Positions 52,266-61,124 of a stretch of DNA of 64,000 nt are shown here, one piece after another. The position numbers and the translations under genes are program-made. Location of the stretch: the NCBI GenBank assembly GCA_965223095.1, contig OZ244979.1, forward strand, positions 2,976,001 through 3,040,000. The letters are read 5' to 3'. The notes under the pieces were generated by a model that was not told where the DNA came from, did not search any database, and saw nothing but the letters and a program-made list of their open reading frames with translations. The DNA comes from J054 sp965223095. Lineage in GTDB: Bacteria; Pseudomonadota; Gammaproteobacteria; Steroidobacterales; GCA-2729495. How positions within the stretch are numbered: position 1 is the stretch's first letter; every line of letters begins with the position of its first letter.

Positions 52266-53621
52266 ATGCCCCCCATGGAGATGCCCCAGGACGAGCCGCT
52301 GCTCTCGGTCACGGAGCTCAACCGCATGGCCCAGCGGCTGCTGGAAGATGCCCTGCCATCGGTCTGGGTCATGGGCGAGGTCTCCAATTTCCTGCACCAC
52401 GGCTCCGGGCATATGTACTTCGACCTGAAGGATGACGAGGGTCAGGTGCGCTGTGCGATGTTTCGAGGGGCCAACCGCGGCCTAGCCTTTGCACCCGGCA
52501 ATGGCCAACAAGTGCTGGTGAATGCGCGAGTCACCATCTACGCCGCCCGCGGTAGCTTTCAGCTGGTGGTTCAGCACATGGAACCGGCCGGTGAAGGCCT
52601 GCTACGTCAGCGCTTTGAAGCGCTAAAGGCGCGGCTGGCGGCCGCAGGCCTATTTGCCGAAGAACATAAGCAAGCCCTGCCCCATCTGCCGCGCCGAGTT
52701 GGCGTGATTACTTCTCCATCCGGAGCTGCCGTGCGGGACATTTTGAAGGTTTTAGGGCAACGCTTTCCGGCCGTACCCATTGTGATTTATCCCAGCGCCG
52801 TGCAGGGGGACAAGGCCAAGCATGAACTGGTGCACGCCCTGGAAACGGCTGGCCAGAGAGATGAATGCGACATCATCATCCTCGGGCGCGGTGGCGGCTC
52901 CTTGGAAGATCTCTGGGCGTTCAATGAAGAAATCGTCGTGCGTGCCATTCATGCTTGCCCACTGCCGGTGATTTCCGCCGTGGGACATGAAACGGATATC
53001 ACGCTGGCGGATCTGGTGGCCGACGAACGCGCCGCCACCCCTTCGGCCGCGGCGGAACGGGTGGTTCCCGACCAAACCGAATGGTTAAGACGTATTCTCG
53101 ATTCGACAACAATGCTGGCTCGAGCCATGGGTCGATTACAGGCCCAGCGGCATGACGCACTAAAAAACCTGACGGCGAGGTTAGAACGCTGTCACCCGGT
53201 CAAGGTGTTACAGCAACACGCGCAGCGCCTAGATGAATTGGGGTCACGCCAACAGCTCGCCATCAAACAAAGATTGAGCCGCGAACGCACGCAACTGGAG
53301 CACATGCACGCGCGCCTGTCCCAGGCTGCGCCCTTGGCGAAAATTTTGCTGCACAGACAATCCTTGACTACCAGCGAACAAAAACTTCAGGCCGCGATCA
53401 AGGATAAAATTTCTGAATACCGTCAGCGTAATGCGGTCATGGCGGCCGCATTGCAGACGGTGAGTCCCTTGGCGACCCTGGAGCGAGGTTACGCCATCCT
53501 TCGGGATGCGCAGGGCCGCAGCGTCCGCGACGCGGAGAAATTAAAAGCGGGTCAAGCAGTCACCGCGAAACTCGCGCACGGCAGCATCGCGGGCAAAATT
53601 ACCAAGATCTTAAAGGACTGA
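52266..53621 (+). CDS. xseA: Exodeoxyribonuclease VII large subunit
   Basis: Large subunit of ExoVII, which degrades single-stranded DNA from both ends. 451 residues, standard. N-terminal OB fold (VWVMGEVSNFLHHGSGHMYF), catalytic domain with RVGVITSPSGAAVRDIL, GRGGGSLEDLWAFNEE and SAVGHETDITLADLVADERA, then a long coiled coil and the closing LERGYAILRDAQG. No xseB is present in this window. Converges with the MetX homologue, overlapping its 3' end by 12 bases. Confidence 0.95.
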   Translation: MPPMEMPQDEPLLSVTELNRMAQRLLEDALPSVWVMGEVSNFLHHGSGHMYFDLKDDEGQVRCAMFRGANRGLAFAPGNGQQVLVNARVTIYAARGSFQLVVQHMEPAGEGLLRQRFEALKARLAAAGLFAEEHKQALPHLPRRVGVITSPSGAAVRDILKVLGQRFPAVPIVIYPSAVQGDKAKHELVHALETAGQRDECDIIILGRGGGSLEDLWAFNEEIVVRAIHACPLPVISAVGHETDITLADLVADERAATPSAAAERVVPDQTEWLRRILDSTTMLARAMGRLQAQRHDALKNLTARLERCHPVKVLQQHAQRLDELGSRQQLAIKQRLSRERTQLEHMHARLSQAAPLAKILLHRQSLTTSEQKLQAAIKDKISEYRQRNAVMAAALQTVSPLATLERGYAILRDAQGRSVRDAEKLKAGQAVTAKLAHGSIAGKITKILKD

Positions 53622-54737
53622 ATAACGCGCGTTTAAGGCCTGCCAATCACCAGCATAGAACTCGCACAGTACCGGCCGGAATCGATCCATATCCACCAAG
53701 AAAGAATCGTGACCCTGAATCGACTCCAGAGCGACTAGACTCGCGGGCTGACCGGCGGCAATCAGTGCGCGAGCCAGCTCCTGTTGTTGCTGCAATGGAA
53801 ATAGAAAATCCGTGCTCACACCAATGACCAAGACTCGGTCGACGACCAGCTTACGCAAAGCAGCGACAATGGATCCGCCATGTTCAGCCAAATCGAACAA
53901 ATCCGAGGCGCGAGATAAATACAGATATGCATTGGCATCAAACTGCCCGGTGAACTTCTGCGCGTGGTGCTCCAGATAAGATTCCACCGCGAAATCCATG
54001 GCGAAACCGTCGCCGGATTCACGCTCCGCGGCAATGCGCTCGCGGCCAAACCGTTGATCCCATTCTTGCGCGGAGCGATAAGTAATCATGCCCAATTTGC
54101 GCGCCAGCCGCATACCCTTAATCGGACCCGCACCGGGTGCATACTCACCACCTTGCCAAGCGGGATCCTTACGAATCATTTCACGCTGCAAGGAACGCAG
54201 GGCCGTGGCAAAGGGCGCCGAGCGTGCAGCACAAGAAATCAGCACCAGGCTGCGACTCACACCGGGATACAGGGCGGCAAAGGCCAAGGCCGTCATCCCG
54301 CCCATGGAAGGGCCAATAACGCTATGCAGATTATCCAGCTGTAGATCATCGAGCACGGCTTTGGCCGCGGCAGCAACGTCCTCCAGAGTCAATACTGGAA
54401 AATCTAGACCATAAGGCTGACCCGTGGCCGGATTGATGGAAGCCGGCCCCGTGGACCCATAGCAGCTCCCCAAAGAGTTAACGCAAATAACGAAATAGCG
54501 ACGCGTATCGATGGGCCGCGATGGACCGACCACTTCTTCCCACCAGCCCGGCGCGGGATCCTTCGGCGAGGATGCCACATGGGCCGACGGCGACATGCCG
54601 GTGAACACCAGTACCGCATTGTCACGGTCGGCATTCAGTTCACCCCAGGTCTCATAGGCCAAGACGGGACTGTCCAACTGACCACCCCGGCGCATTTCGA
54701 ACCGGCCGGGATATTTGAAGTATTGGGTCGCTTGCAT
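53610..54737 (-). CDS. metX: MetX-family homoserine/serine O-acyltransferase
   Basis: 375-residue alpha/beta-hydrolase acyltransferase. Catalytic triad visible as Ser144 (GPSMGG), Asp310 (GVSTDFLF) and His343 (GHDSFLV). The family contains homoserine O-acetyl-/succinyltransferases of methionine synthesis and serine O-succinyltransferases of cysteine synthesis. The SPSAHVASSPKD and NSLGSCYGSTGPAS segments resemble, from memory, the Xanthomonas-type serine-specific group rather than Pseudomonas MetX (NNLGGCNGSSGPAS). So the acyl acceptor may be serine. No met or cys neighbour settles it. Start ATG gives MQATQYFKYP. Confidence 0.85.
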   Translation of the reverse strand: MQATQYFKYPGRFEMRRGGQLDSPVLAYETWGELNADRDNAVLVFTGMSPSAHVASSPKDPAPGWWEEVVGPSRPIDTRRYFVICVNSLGSCYGSTGPASINPATGQPYGLDFPVLTLEDVAAAAKAVLDDLQLDNLHSVIGPSMGGMTALAFAALYPGVSRSLVLISCAARSAPFATALRSLQREMIRKDPAWQGGEYAPGAGPIKGMRLARKLGMITYRSAQEWDQRFGRERIAAERESGDGFAMDFAVESYLEHHAQKFTGQFDANAYLYLSRASDLFDLAEHGGSIVAALRKLVVDRVLVIGVSTDFLFPLQQQQELARALIAAGQPASLVALESIQGHDSFLVDMDRFRPVLCEFYAGDWQALNARYSVL

Positions 54738-54836
54738 CCTAAGTTGCGCCTCCTTCCCGCGAGACCCGAGTATGGGCTGTTCGCCGCATTGACGGGCAAG
54801 CTTATCGTTATATCGATATGTTCCCGCGGGCTGAGA

Positions 54837-56231
54837 TTAGCGTTTATCTCGCCGCCGCACCCGGGCACGACGGCGGACTTGACGCGGCGTTAAGCGATTG
54901 CGCCGGCCTGCGTAGGGATTCTTGCCCGTGCGCAATTCAAGCCGAATGGGCGTTCCCTTTAGACGCAAGGCCTTGCGGAAACGGCCGATCAAATAACGCC
55001 GATAACTGGCCGGAAGTTTTGCCGTCTGGTTGCCGTGCACGATAATCAGCGGCGGACGCTTGCCACCCTGATGCGCATAGCTGAGTTTTATCCGGGACCG
55101 GCTCACGATGGGTGGCGGATGTGCCGAGATTGCCGCGCTGAGAATCTCGTTGAGCCGCGGTGTCGGCAAGTCGCGCGTCGCGGCCACCGCCGCGGCCGCG
55201 GCACTCTTGAGGAGATCGAAAATATTGCTGCCGTGTTTCGCCGATACGCTGTGAACCTGCACAAAGTTTAAAAACGGCAGGCGACGATCATACTCACGGC
55301 GGACTTGCTCGCGCTGATCCTCAGGCAAACCATCCCATTTATTGACACCAATGGTCAGTGCGCAGCCTCGCTCTAAGATGAGTCCGATTAGAGAAACATC
55401 CTGTTCGGTTATACCCTCGCGCGCATCCAGCAAGACGATCACAGCATCCGCATCTTCGATGGCTTGTAGAGATTTCACCACGCTAAATTTTTCAATGCCC
55501 GCGGTCGTGCGTGCCCGGCGCCGAATGCCCGCGGTATCAACCAGCACAAATGGCCGGTCTTGAAATTCAAACTCGATGGCCACGCTGTCACGGGTGGTGC
55601 CGGCCTGATCCTGGGTTACCAAACGCTCTTCACCCAGATAGCGATTGATCAAGGTGGATTTGCCCACATTGGGCCGACCCACCACGGCAATGCGCGTGCC
55701 CGCCGATAAGTCAGCCGGGGCTGCGACCGTCTCTTCGTCAATGCACAGGGACAAGGAACGCGCCAACAATGCGTCCACGCCATCGCCGCGCTGGGCCGAG
55801 ATGGCAAGGAGATCGGCGAAGCCCAGCCGATGAAAATCGGCAACGGCCGTATCGGCAGTCTGCCCTTCCGACTTGTTGACGACTAAAATGACCGGTTTAC
55901 CACTACGCCGAATCAAGGTGGCGACAAACTCATCCTGTGGCGTGCAGCCATCACGCCCGTCAACCAGCAGCAGCACGATCTGTGCATCATCGACGGCCAG
56001 GCTAACCTGCTGTGCCATTTGCGCATCGATTTCAGCGCGCTTGCCAGTGATGCCACCGGTATCAACGACAATCGCGGTCTTGTGATCTTCAGCCCGCGCA
56101 TAGCCGTAAATTCGGTCACGCGTTAAGCCGGGATAATCGGCAACCAAGGCATCGCGGGTACCGGTCAGGGTATTGAACAAGGTGGACTTGCCAACGTTTG
56201 GTCGACCCACTAAAGCGATTACTGGTAACAG
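54837..56231 (-). CDS. der: Ribosome biogenesis GTPase Der (EngA)
   Basis: Double-G-domain GTPase for 50S subunit assembly. About 464 residues. G-domain 1 opens LPVIALVGRPNVGKSTLFN with DTGGI and NKSE; G-domain 2 has GRPNVGKSTLINRYLG, DTAGIRRR and NKWD; the KH-like C-domain ends in a basic tail (RRRARVRRRDKR). The start is unusual: family alignment and an AAGGGG motif seven bases upstream point to CTG at 56231, giving (M)LPVIALVGR. The nearest ATG (56288) adds nineteen unsupported residues and overlaps bamB. Last gene of the leftward cluster. Confidence 0.93.
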   Translation of the reverse strand: MLPVIALVGRPNVGKSTLFNTLTGTRDALVADYPGLTRDRIYGYARAEDHKTAIVVDTGGITGKRAEIDAQMAQQVSLAVDDAQIVLLLVDGRDGCTPQDEFVATLIRRSGKPVILVVNKSEGQTADTAVADFHRLGFADLLAISAQRGDGVDALLARSLSLCIDEETVAAPADLSAGTRIAVVGRPNVGKSTLINRYLGEERLVTQDQAGTTRDSVAIEFEFQDRPFVLVDTAGIRRRARTTAGIEKFSVVKSLQAIEDADAVIVLLDAREGITEQDVSLIGLILERGCALTIGVNKWDGLPEDQREQVRREYDRRLPFLNFVQVHSVSAKHGSNIFDLLKSAAAAAVAATRDLPTPRLNEILSAAISAHPPPIVSRSRIKLSYAHQGGKRPPLIIVHGNQTAKLPASYRRYLIGRFRKALRLKGTPIRLELRTGKNPYAGRRNRLTPRQVRRRARVRRRDKR

Positions 56232-56244
56232 GGTAAAACCCCTT

Positions 56245-57414
56245 CTACTCGCTGGGACGTTCCCGATAGGCGTACAGTTTCCCGGCATCGGTCAGTACGT
56301 AAACAATGCCACCGAAAACCACGGGTGCCGAGGTGATGTGAGCGCCACCCGCTCGCACTCGCGCCTGAAGCTTGCCCGTGCTGGCGCTAAACCAATGCAC
56401 ATAGCCCTCGAAATCTCCAACGACAACGGAATTTCCAACCACGGCGGGACCCGTCGCATCGCGATTGCGCAGATCCGCTGCTCGCCACATTTCCCGGCCG
56501 GAACGACGCGCCAAGGCGTGAATCTCGCTTTTGTCATCCGTGACATAGACGTTGATGAAATCCGTACCCAAACCGTTGTAGCTGGAAATTTCTTTAACCC
56601 AAAGACCCTCGCCCGATTCCCGGGCAAGGGCAGAAACACGACCCTGGTAGGCAGTCGCGTAAACATCATCCCCGGCGACGCTCACGGTGGAATTTAGATC
56701 AGCGAGACGATCTACCTCGGTACGCCCGCTGGGCGGGTTGACTAACGACTCCCAGATGGGTGATCCATCGCTCAGGTCGAAGGCCACGACCTTACCGTTG
56801 TCAAAGCCCGCCACCACGGTGTTCCCGACCGCAACCGGTGCGCCCGTTCCCCGTACCGATAGGCGTGGCACGCTCTGCTGGGAAAACCAACGCTGGCGAC
56901 CGTCCTGGGCATCCAAAGCCAGCAGCTTACCGTCAACTGTTCTAATCAAGACCAGACGCGGCGTCAGCGCCGGTGCTGCGAGCACCTCGCTGGATACCCG
57001 CACACGCCACAGCTCCGCGCCATCGTCGGCATCCAGAGCGATGACATCGCCGTCGCTGGAGCCCAGCACAACGCGCTCACCATCGACCGCGGGCCCAGCC
57101 GCTAGGGGCAATCTGGTCTTACTCAGCCACAGGCGCTTACCACTCTCCGCCTCAAATGCAGCCACGCGACCATCATGGGCTGCTGCGAACACGCGGGACC
57201 CATCCGCGGCTGGCGCTAGGGCTAGACGCAAGCCCTCACTGTCGTCACCAATACCCGCACTCCAGAGTTTTTTTATGCGCAAGCTCGGCTCGAACTTGAT
57301 CAATTCGGCGGGGGGATCAACTTCTTCATCGCCGCTAAATAGACCGCAGCTGGTCAGGCTCGGCAAGGCAAACGCCAACACAAAGATCAACCGCCAGCGG
57401 TGCCGGAAAATCAT
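56245..57414 (-). CDS. bamB: Outer membrane assembly lipoprotein BamB
   Basis: Beta-propeller lipoprotein of the BAM complex. 389 residues. Signal peptide ends in the lipobox LTSCG (Cys near residue 23). Eight repeated propeller blades carry the PQQ-like motif, e.g. DGSRVFAAAHDGRVAAFEAE and GDVIALDADDGAELWRVRV. Sits between yfgM and der as in E. coli and gives the window two of the BAM subunits, the other being bamE. Confidence 0.96.
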   Translation of the reverse strand: MIFRHRWRLIFVLAFALPSLTSCGLFSGDEEVDPPAELIKFEPSLRIKKLWSAGIGDDSEGLRLALAPAADGSRVFAAAHDGRVAAFEAESGKRLWLSKTRLPLAAGPAVDGERVVLGSSDGDVIALDADDGAELWRVRVSSEVLAAPALTPRLVLIRTVDGKLLALDAQDGRQRWFSQQSVPRLSVRGTGAPVAVGNTVVAGFDNGKVVAFDLSDGSPIWESLVNPPSGRTEVDRLADLNSTVSVAGDDVYATAYQGRVSALARESGEGLWVKEISSYNGLGTDFINVYVTDDKSEIHALARRSGREMWRAADLRNRDATGPAVVGNSVVVGDFEGYVHWFSASTGKLQARVRAGGAHITSAPVVFGGIVYVLTDAGKLYAYRERPSE

Positions 57415-57419
57415 GGCAA

Positions 57420-58100
57420 CTACTCGGTATCGGCAGCTGCCGAATCTTCTGCTGCTTGCGCCAATGGCACGGCGCCCAGGGCGTCGAGTTTAGCTTGCAC
57501 GAACGCCCGATCGATGACGCCCGGTTCAACAGCACCCATGGCCGTTGCATACTCGCGGCGGGCGTCTTCGGGCTGATCCATTGCCGCGTAAATGTCTCCG
57601 CGGATCTCATGAAACTGCGGGCCAAACGCCGAATTTTCGTCAATATTTTCTAGCACCGCCAAGGCGTCAGCATAATTCTGCTGATGCAGTTTGACCCGGG
57701 CTAGCCTAAGCTGGGCAATTCTTCGCATGGGTTCTGCACTGGCTTTAGCCACCACGCGACTAAGATAATCCATAGACTTTTCGGATTCGTTGCGGTCTAG
57801 ATAGGCCTTGGCTAACAAGAATCGAGCTTGATCCAAGTACGGTGAACCGGCGAAATCATTCGCAAGCTCCCCTTCAAGTTCGACGGCGCGTTCTGGCCGC
57901 TGCGAGCGCAGCGCTTCGACCAGCTCTTCATAAGTTTCCGAAGCATTGGTGGTCTCCTGGTCTTGATATTTCTGCCACTGGCTCCAAGCAAACAAGCCGC
58001 CAAGGCCTAGTAACAGGCCAAGCAGCAACGCCGCGCCATTTTCACTCAGCCATTTCTTGACTCGTTCAGCTTGTTGTTCGTCTGTTAGGAGCTCGTCCAC
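57420..58100 (-). CDS. yfgM: YfgM family inner-membrane TPR protein
   Basis: 226 residues. A short cytosolic N-terminus (DELLTDEQQAERVKKWLSEN) precedes one transmembrane helix (GAALLLGLLLGLGGLFAWSQ) and a periplasmic TPR domain. YfgM works with PpiD at the SecYEG translocon in handing proteins to periplasmic chaperones. Start is GTG. Five bases separate its stop from the bamB ATG, and the gene follows hisS, the usual order. Confidence 0.9.
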   Translation of the reverse strand: MDELLTDEQQAERVKKWLSENGAALLLGLLLGLGGLFAWSQWQKYQDQETTNASETYEELVEALRSQRPERAVELEGELANDFAGSPYLDQARFLLAKAYLDRNESEKSMDYLSRVVAKASAEPMRRIAQLRLARVKLHQQNYADALAVLENIDENSAFGPQFHEIRGDIYAAMDQPEDARREYATAMGAVEPGVIDRAFVQAKLDALGAVPLAQAAEDSAAADTE

Positions 58101-58140
58101 TACATTTCCTCAATCTGATTTTTTCGGTTACCCGCTCGCC

Positions 58141-59424
58141 TTAGCCAGCTTTGCCAGCTAGCAAACCACCCAGATAAGCAGGCAGTTGATCCCAGCCAAG
58201 GGTCTCTTGTTCCTGGTCGGTCCGTAAGGATTTTAGGCCCGCTGTCTCGGCGGCCACCTCCGCCTCTCCTAAGATCAAGGCATAGGCGGCTCCCGCTTTG
58301 TCGGCACGTTTCATTTGCGATTTAAAGCTGCCGCCACCGCAATTCAACTCCAATCTCAAGCTCGGCACGGCCGCACGCAGCCGCTCGGCCAAGCTAAACG
58401 CGGATCTTTGCACATCAGACCCCGCCGCCACCAGGTATACATCCGGCGCTTGGTCCGCGGATTGGCCGCCGGCCAGACGATAAAGTTCCACCAAGCGCTC
58501 TAGACCGGCCGCCCAACCGATGGCGGGGGTCGCCTTGCCACCGAGCTGCTCGACCAGACCATCATACCGGCCGCCAGAACATACCGCGCTTTGTGCGCCG
58601 AGCTGATCCGTGACCCATTCGAAAACCGTCCGGCTGTAGTAGTCCAGACCTCGGACCAAGCGCGGATTTAGGCGATAGCTGATATCCGCGTCGCTCAGCA
58701 GTTCACGTAGCTGAGCAAAGTGCTCAGCGGATTCCGTATCCAAGTGATCGGTAATCACCGGCGCGGCTTCGAGTAACGCGCGCATCTCGGGATTCTTGCT
58801 ATCTAAGATACGGAGTGGATTGCGGGCTAGCCGTTGCAAGCTGTCCGCATCCAAATCTTGCCGATGGGCCTCAAAATACTCTCGCAGCACATCACGATAG
58901 TGGCTTCGCGATTCAGCCGTACCCAAGGAATTCAGTTCCAAGCTGACTGCATCAATACCCAAGATCTGCCACATTCTTTGGGTGATTATCAGCAACTCCG
59001 CATCAATATCCGGACCAGGAAACCCAAGGGCCTCAACGTCGAATTGGTAGAACTGTCGATAGCGGCCTTTTTGCGGTTTCTCATAACGAAACATCGGGCC
59101 CGTCAACCACAGTTTTTGGCGCTGGTTGTGCAATAGTCCATTGCTAATACCCGCACGCACAATACTCGCCGTCGCCTCTGGTCTGAGGCTTAAACTATGA
59201 CCGCTACGATCATCGAAGCTATACATCTCCTTCTCAACGATATCGGTCACTTCACCAATGGATCGCTTGAATAACTCCGTGCGCTCCAAAATCGGCACAC
59301 GCAGCTCCCGATATCCGTACGCGTTCAATAGATCCCGAAGCTGCGATTCAATGAACTGCCAAGTGCCACTGTCCGGCGGTAGCAGGTCGGCCATGCCACG
59401 AATGGGTGCAATCTGCTCAGTCAT
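58141..59424 (-). CDS. hisS: Histidyl-tRNA synthetase
   Basis: Charges tRNA-His. 427 residues, class II. Motif 1 region ELRVPILERTELFKRSIGEV, histidine-binding RGLDYYSRTVFEW and GRYDGLVEQLGGKATPAIGW, and the C-terminal anticodon domain beginning PDVYLVAAGSDVQRS. Part of the yfgM-hisS-rodZ run. In E. coli ispG stands between rodZ and hisS; here only 13 bases separate them, so ispG is elsewhere or absent. Confidence 0.97.
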   Translation of the reverse strand: MTEQIAPIRGMADLLPPDSGTWQFIESQLRDLLNAYGYRELRVPILERTELFKRSIGEVTDIVEKEMYSFDDRSGHSLSLRPEATASIVRAGISNGLLHNQRQKLWLTGPMFRYEKPQKGRYRQFYQFDVEALGFPGPDIDAELLIITQRMWQILGIDAVSLELNSLGTAESRSHYRDVLREYFEAHRQDLDADSLQRLARNPLRILDSKNPEMRALLEAAPVITDHLDTESAEHFAQLRELLSDADISYRLNPRLVRGLDYYSRTVFEWVTDQLGAQSAVCSGGRYDGLVEQLGGKATPAIGWAAGLERLVELYRLAGGQSADQAPDVYLVAAGSDVQRSAFSLAERLRAAVPSLRLELNCGGGSFKSQMKRADKAGAAYALILGEAEVAAETAGLKSLRTDQEQETLGWDQLPAYLGGLLAGKAG

Positions 59425-59437
59425 GGATTCAGCCTAA

Positions 59438-60358
59438 TCATCGAGGCTCGATGGAGAAACGGGAAACTTTGCCGCGAGTACTGCCGGCTGGCAAGTCATA
59501 GGGCTCGTCATTCAAGTACAGATCCACCATCTGAGAATTGCCCAGCACTAACTTAAAGGGCGGCTCGCCCACCAATTCACGCCGCACCCCGGCTCGCTGT
59601 AATCCGAACAACAAGCGTTTCCGGCGGTCGGAAATTTCTACCCAGGCTTCGCCCCGAAAATCTAGGCGTAGACGTTGTTCTGTGTTCAGCACCACGGGCG
59701 CGCTGTCAACTACGTCCGCTGCGGGCTGCGCGCTTGCAGTCGTGGGCTCAGCCGTTGCGCCGGCACGCGTATCGATTTCAGCAGACCGGCTCACCGGGGG
59801 GGCTTGTGCCTGGAATTTCTCTGAACTTACCGGGCTGCCGTCCGTAGGCGTTAGCTCGGCAGCCGAATCCGCTGCCGGGAATACCTCGCCCGCGGGCTCC
59901 TCAACGAACCCGGGTGACAGCTTGGCCGCGGTCAATGATTCGGCATCTTCACCCTGTAACAAATAGATCAATAAACCAATGCCCAAGCCGACGCCTATCA
60001 AGCCCGTCACCCAAGGCAGCAAGCTGATGGTGGCAGGCGCCAGCCGCGGCGATGCTTTGACAGACAGTGATTCGTTCGGTTCAACATACTGAGAATCGTA
60101 GGCGCGCAAGAGCGTGTCGGGATCGAGCTCGAGTTGCCGCGCACAGGTTCTTAGATGCCCACGAACGAAAACTGGTGCACCCAGCCGCCCGAAATCGTCC
60201 TGCTCTAAGGCGGCGAGGATTTGCTCATCAAGATGTAGGCTCTCTGCCAGCTGCTCAAGACTAAGGCCGCGCTCCTGTCTGGTACGACGCAGTATTTTGC
60301 CAACGCTGGTTTTGCCCTCGTCGGACGCCAGTGCGCTGCTGCTTTCGCTATCCGGCAT
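59438..60358 (-). CDS. rodZ: Cytoskeleton protein RodZ
   Basis: 306 residues. N-terminal helix-turn-helix of the Xre type (VGKILRRTRQERGLSLEQLAESL..., about 18-85) that binds MreB rather than DNA. It has one transmembrane helix (about 125-145, LPWVTGLIGVGLGIGLLIYL), a long acidic Ala/Pro/Glu linker, and a C-terminal periplasmic DUF4115 domain (LDFRGEAWVEISDRRKRLLF). Sets rod shape with MreB. The ATG giving MPDSESSS is chosen; it overlaps the 3' end of pilW by 11 bases. Confidence 0.93.
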   Translation of the reverse strand: MPDSESSSALASDEGKTSVGKILRRTRQERGLSLEQLAESLHLDEQILAALEQDDFGRLGAPVFVRGHLRTCARQLELDPDTLLRAYDSQYVEPNESLSVKASPRLAPATISLLPWVTGLIGVGLGIGLLIYLLQGEDAESLTAAKLSPGFVEEPAGEVFPAADSAAELTPTDGSPVSSEKFQAQAPPVSRSAEIDTRAGATAEPTTASAQPAADVVDSAPVVLNTEQRLRLDFRGEAWVEISDRRKRLLFGLQRAGVRRELVGEPPFKLVLGNSQMVDLYLNDEPYDLPAGSTRGKVSRFSIEPR

Positions 60359-61124
60359 TGCGTTCCTGTCGCAGCAACTGCAGAGTCTGTGTCGATTGCG
60401 GAAAATCTTGACGCAATCGCTGTGCATATTGGGCAGCCGCTTGTGTATCACCCAGCGCTTGTTCGATGCGCACGGCCAACCACAAGGCCGGTGCCGAGGC
60501 CTGTGTCGCCGTGAGATAGCGCTGGATAAAACCACGCGCTTGCAGGTGATTGTCTCGGCGATAGGCAACATCCGCCATTTGCACCAGAGCCTCGTGATAG
60601 CTTGAATCTAGGCGCAAGGCTGTGCGCAGATAGTCCTCGGCGCGCAGCAAATCAGTTGCCTTGGCACAAATACCGGCATTGGTATTCAGCATCGCCTTAT
60701 TAGAGAGCTTCACTGACTGCGGCACCTTCATGGCGCGGTCGAAATATTCCAGCCCTTCCGCGCGGCGAGTCTTGGTTCGGCATAGATAACTGGCATAACT
60801 GTTAAGAGCATCGGGATCGCGCGGGGCGATTTGCACGGCGCGCTTGTAGTGGGTCTCAGCCGCTTTTTGATCCTCAAGCCGCTCATAAACCAAAGCCAAG
60901 GTTGTATGCGCATTCACCAAGCGCGGATTTTGGCGTATGGCCTTTTCTAGTTTCGCTTGCGCTGCCTGCAAGTCATTTTGAAGCAAATAGCGATAACCCA
61001 TTTCAAGGTTTATTTGTGCCGCTTCCTCCACCGAGGGCTCGGGCAAGGCCATACCAGACCGCTCGGTAATGCACGCCGATAGGCCCAGTACAAAGCACAA
61101 GACCAAAAAATTTTGCCAGTTCAT
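60348..61124 (-). CDS. pilW: Type IV pilus biogenesis lipoprotein PilW/PilF
   Basis: 258 residues. Lipobox LGLSACIT (Cys18). The mature protein consists of about six TPR motifs, e.g. YRYLLQNDLQAAQAKLEKAI and QNPRLVNAHTTLALVYERLE. In pilus-bearing bacteria it helps PilQ secretin assembly at the outer membrane. Its ATG overlaps the rlmN stop as ATGA, so translation is coupled. No other pil genes lie in the window, but its presence between rlmN and rodZ is the conserved place for this gene. Confidence 0.93.
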   Translation of the reverse strand: MNWQNFLVLCFVLGLSACITERSGMALPEPSVEEAAQINLEMGYRYLLQNDLQAAQAKLEKAIRQNPRLVNAHTTLALVYERLEDQKAAETHYKRAVQIAPRDPDALNSYASYLCRTKTRRAEGLEYFDRAMKVPQSVKLSNKAMLNTNAGICAKATDLLRAEDYLRTALRLDSSYHEALVQMADVAYRRDNHLQARGFIQRYLTATQASAPALWLAVRIEQALGDTQAAAQYAQRLRQDFPQSTQTLQLLRQERNAG

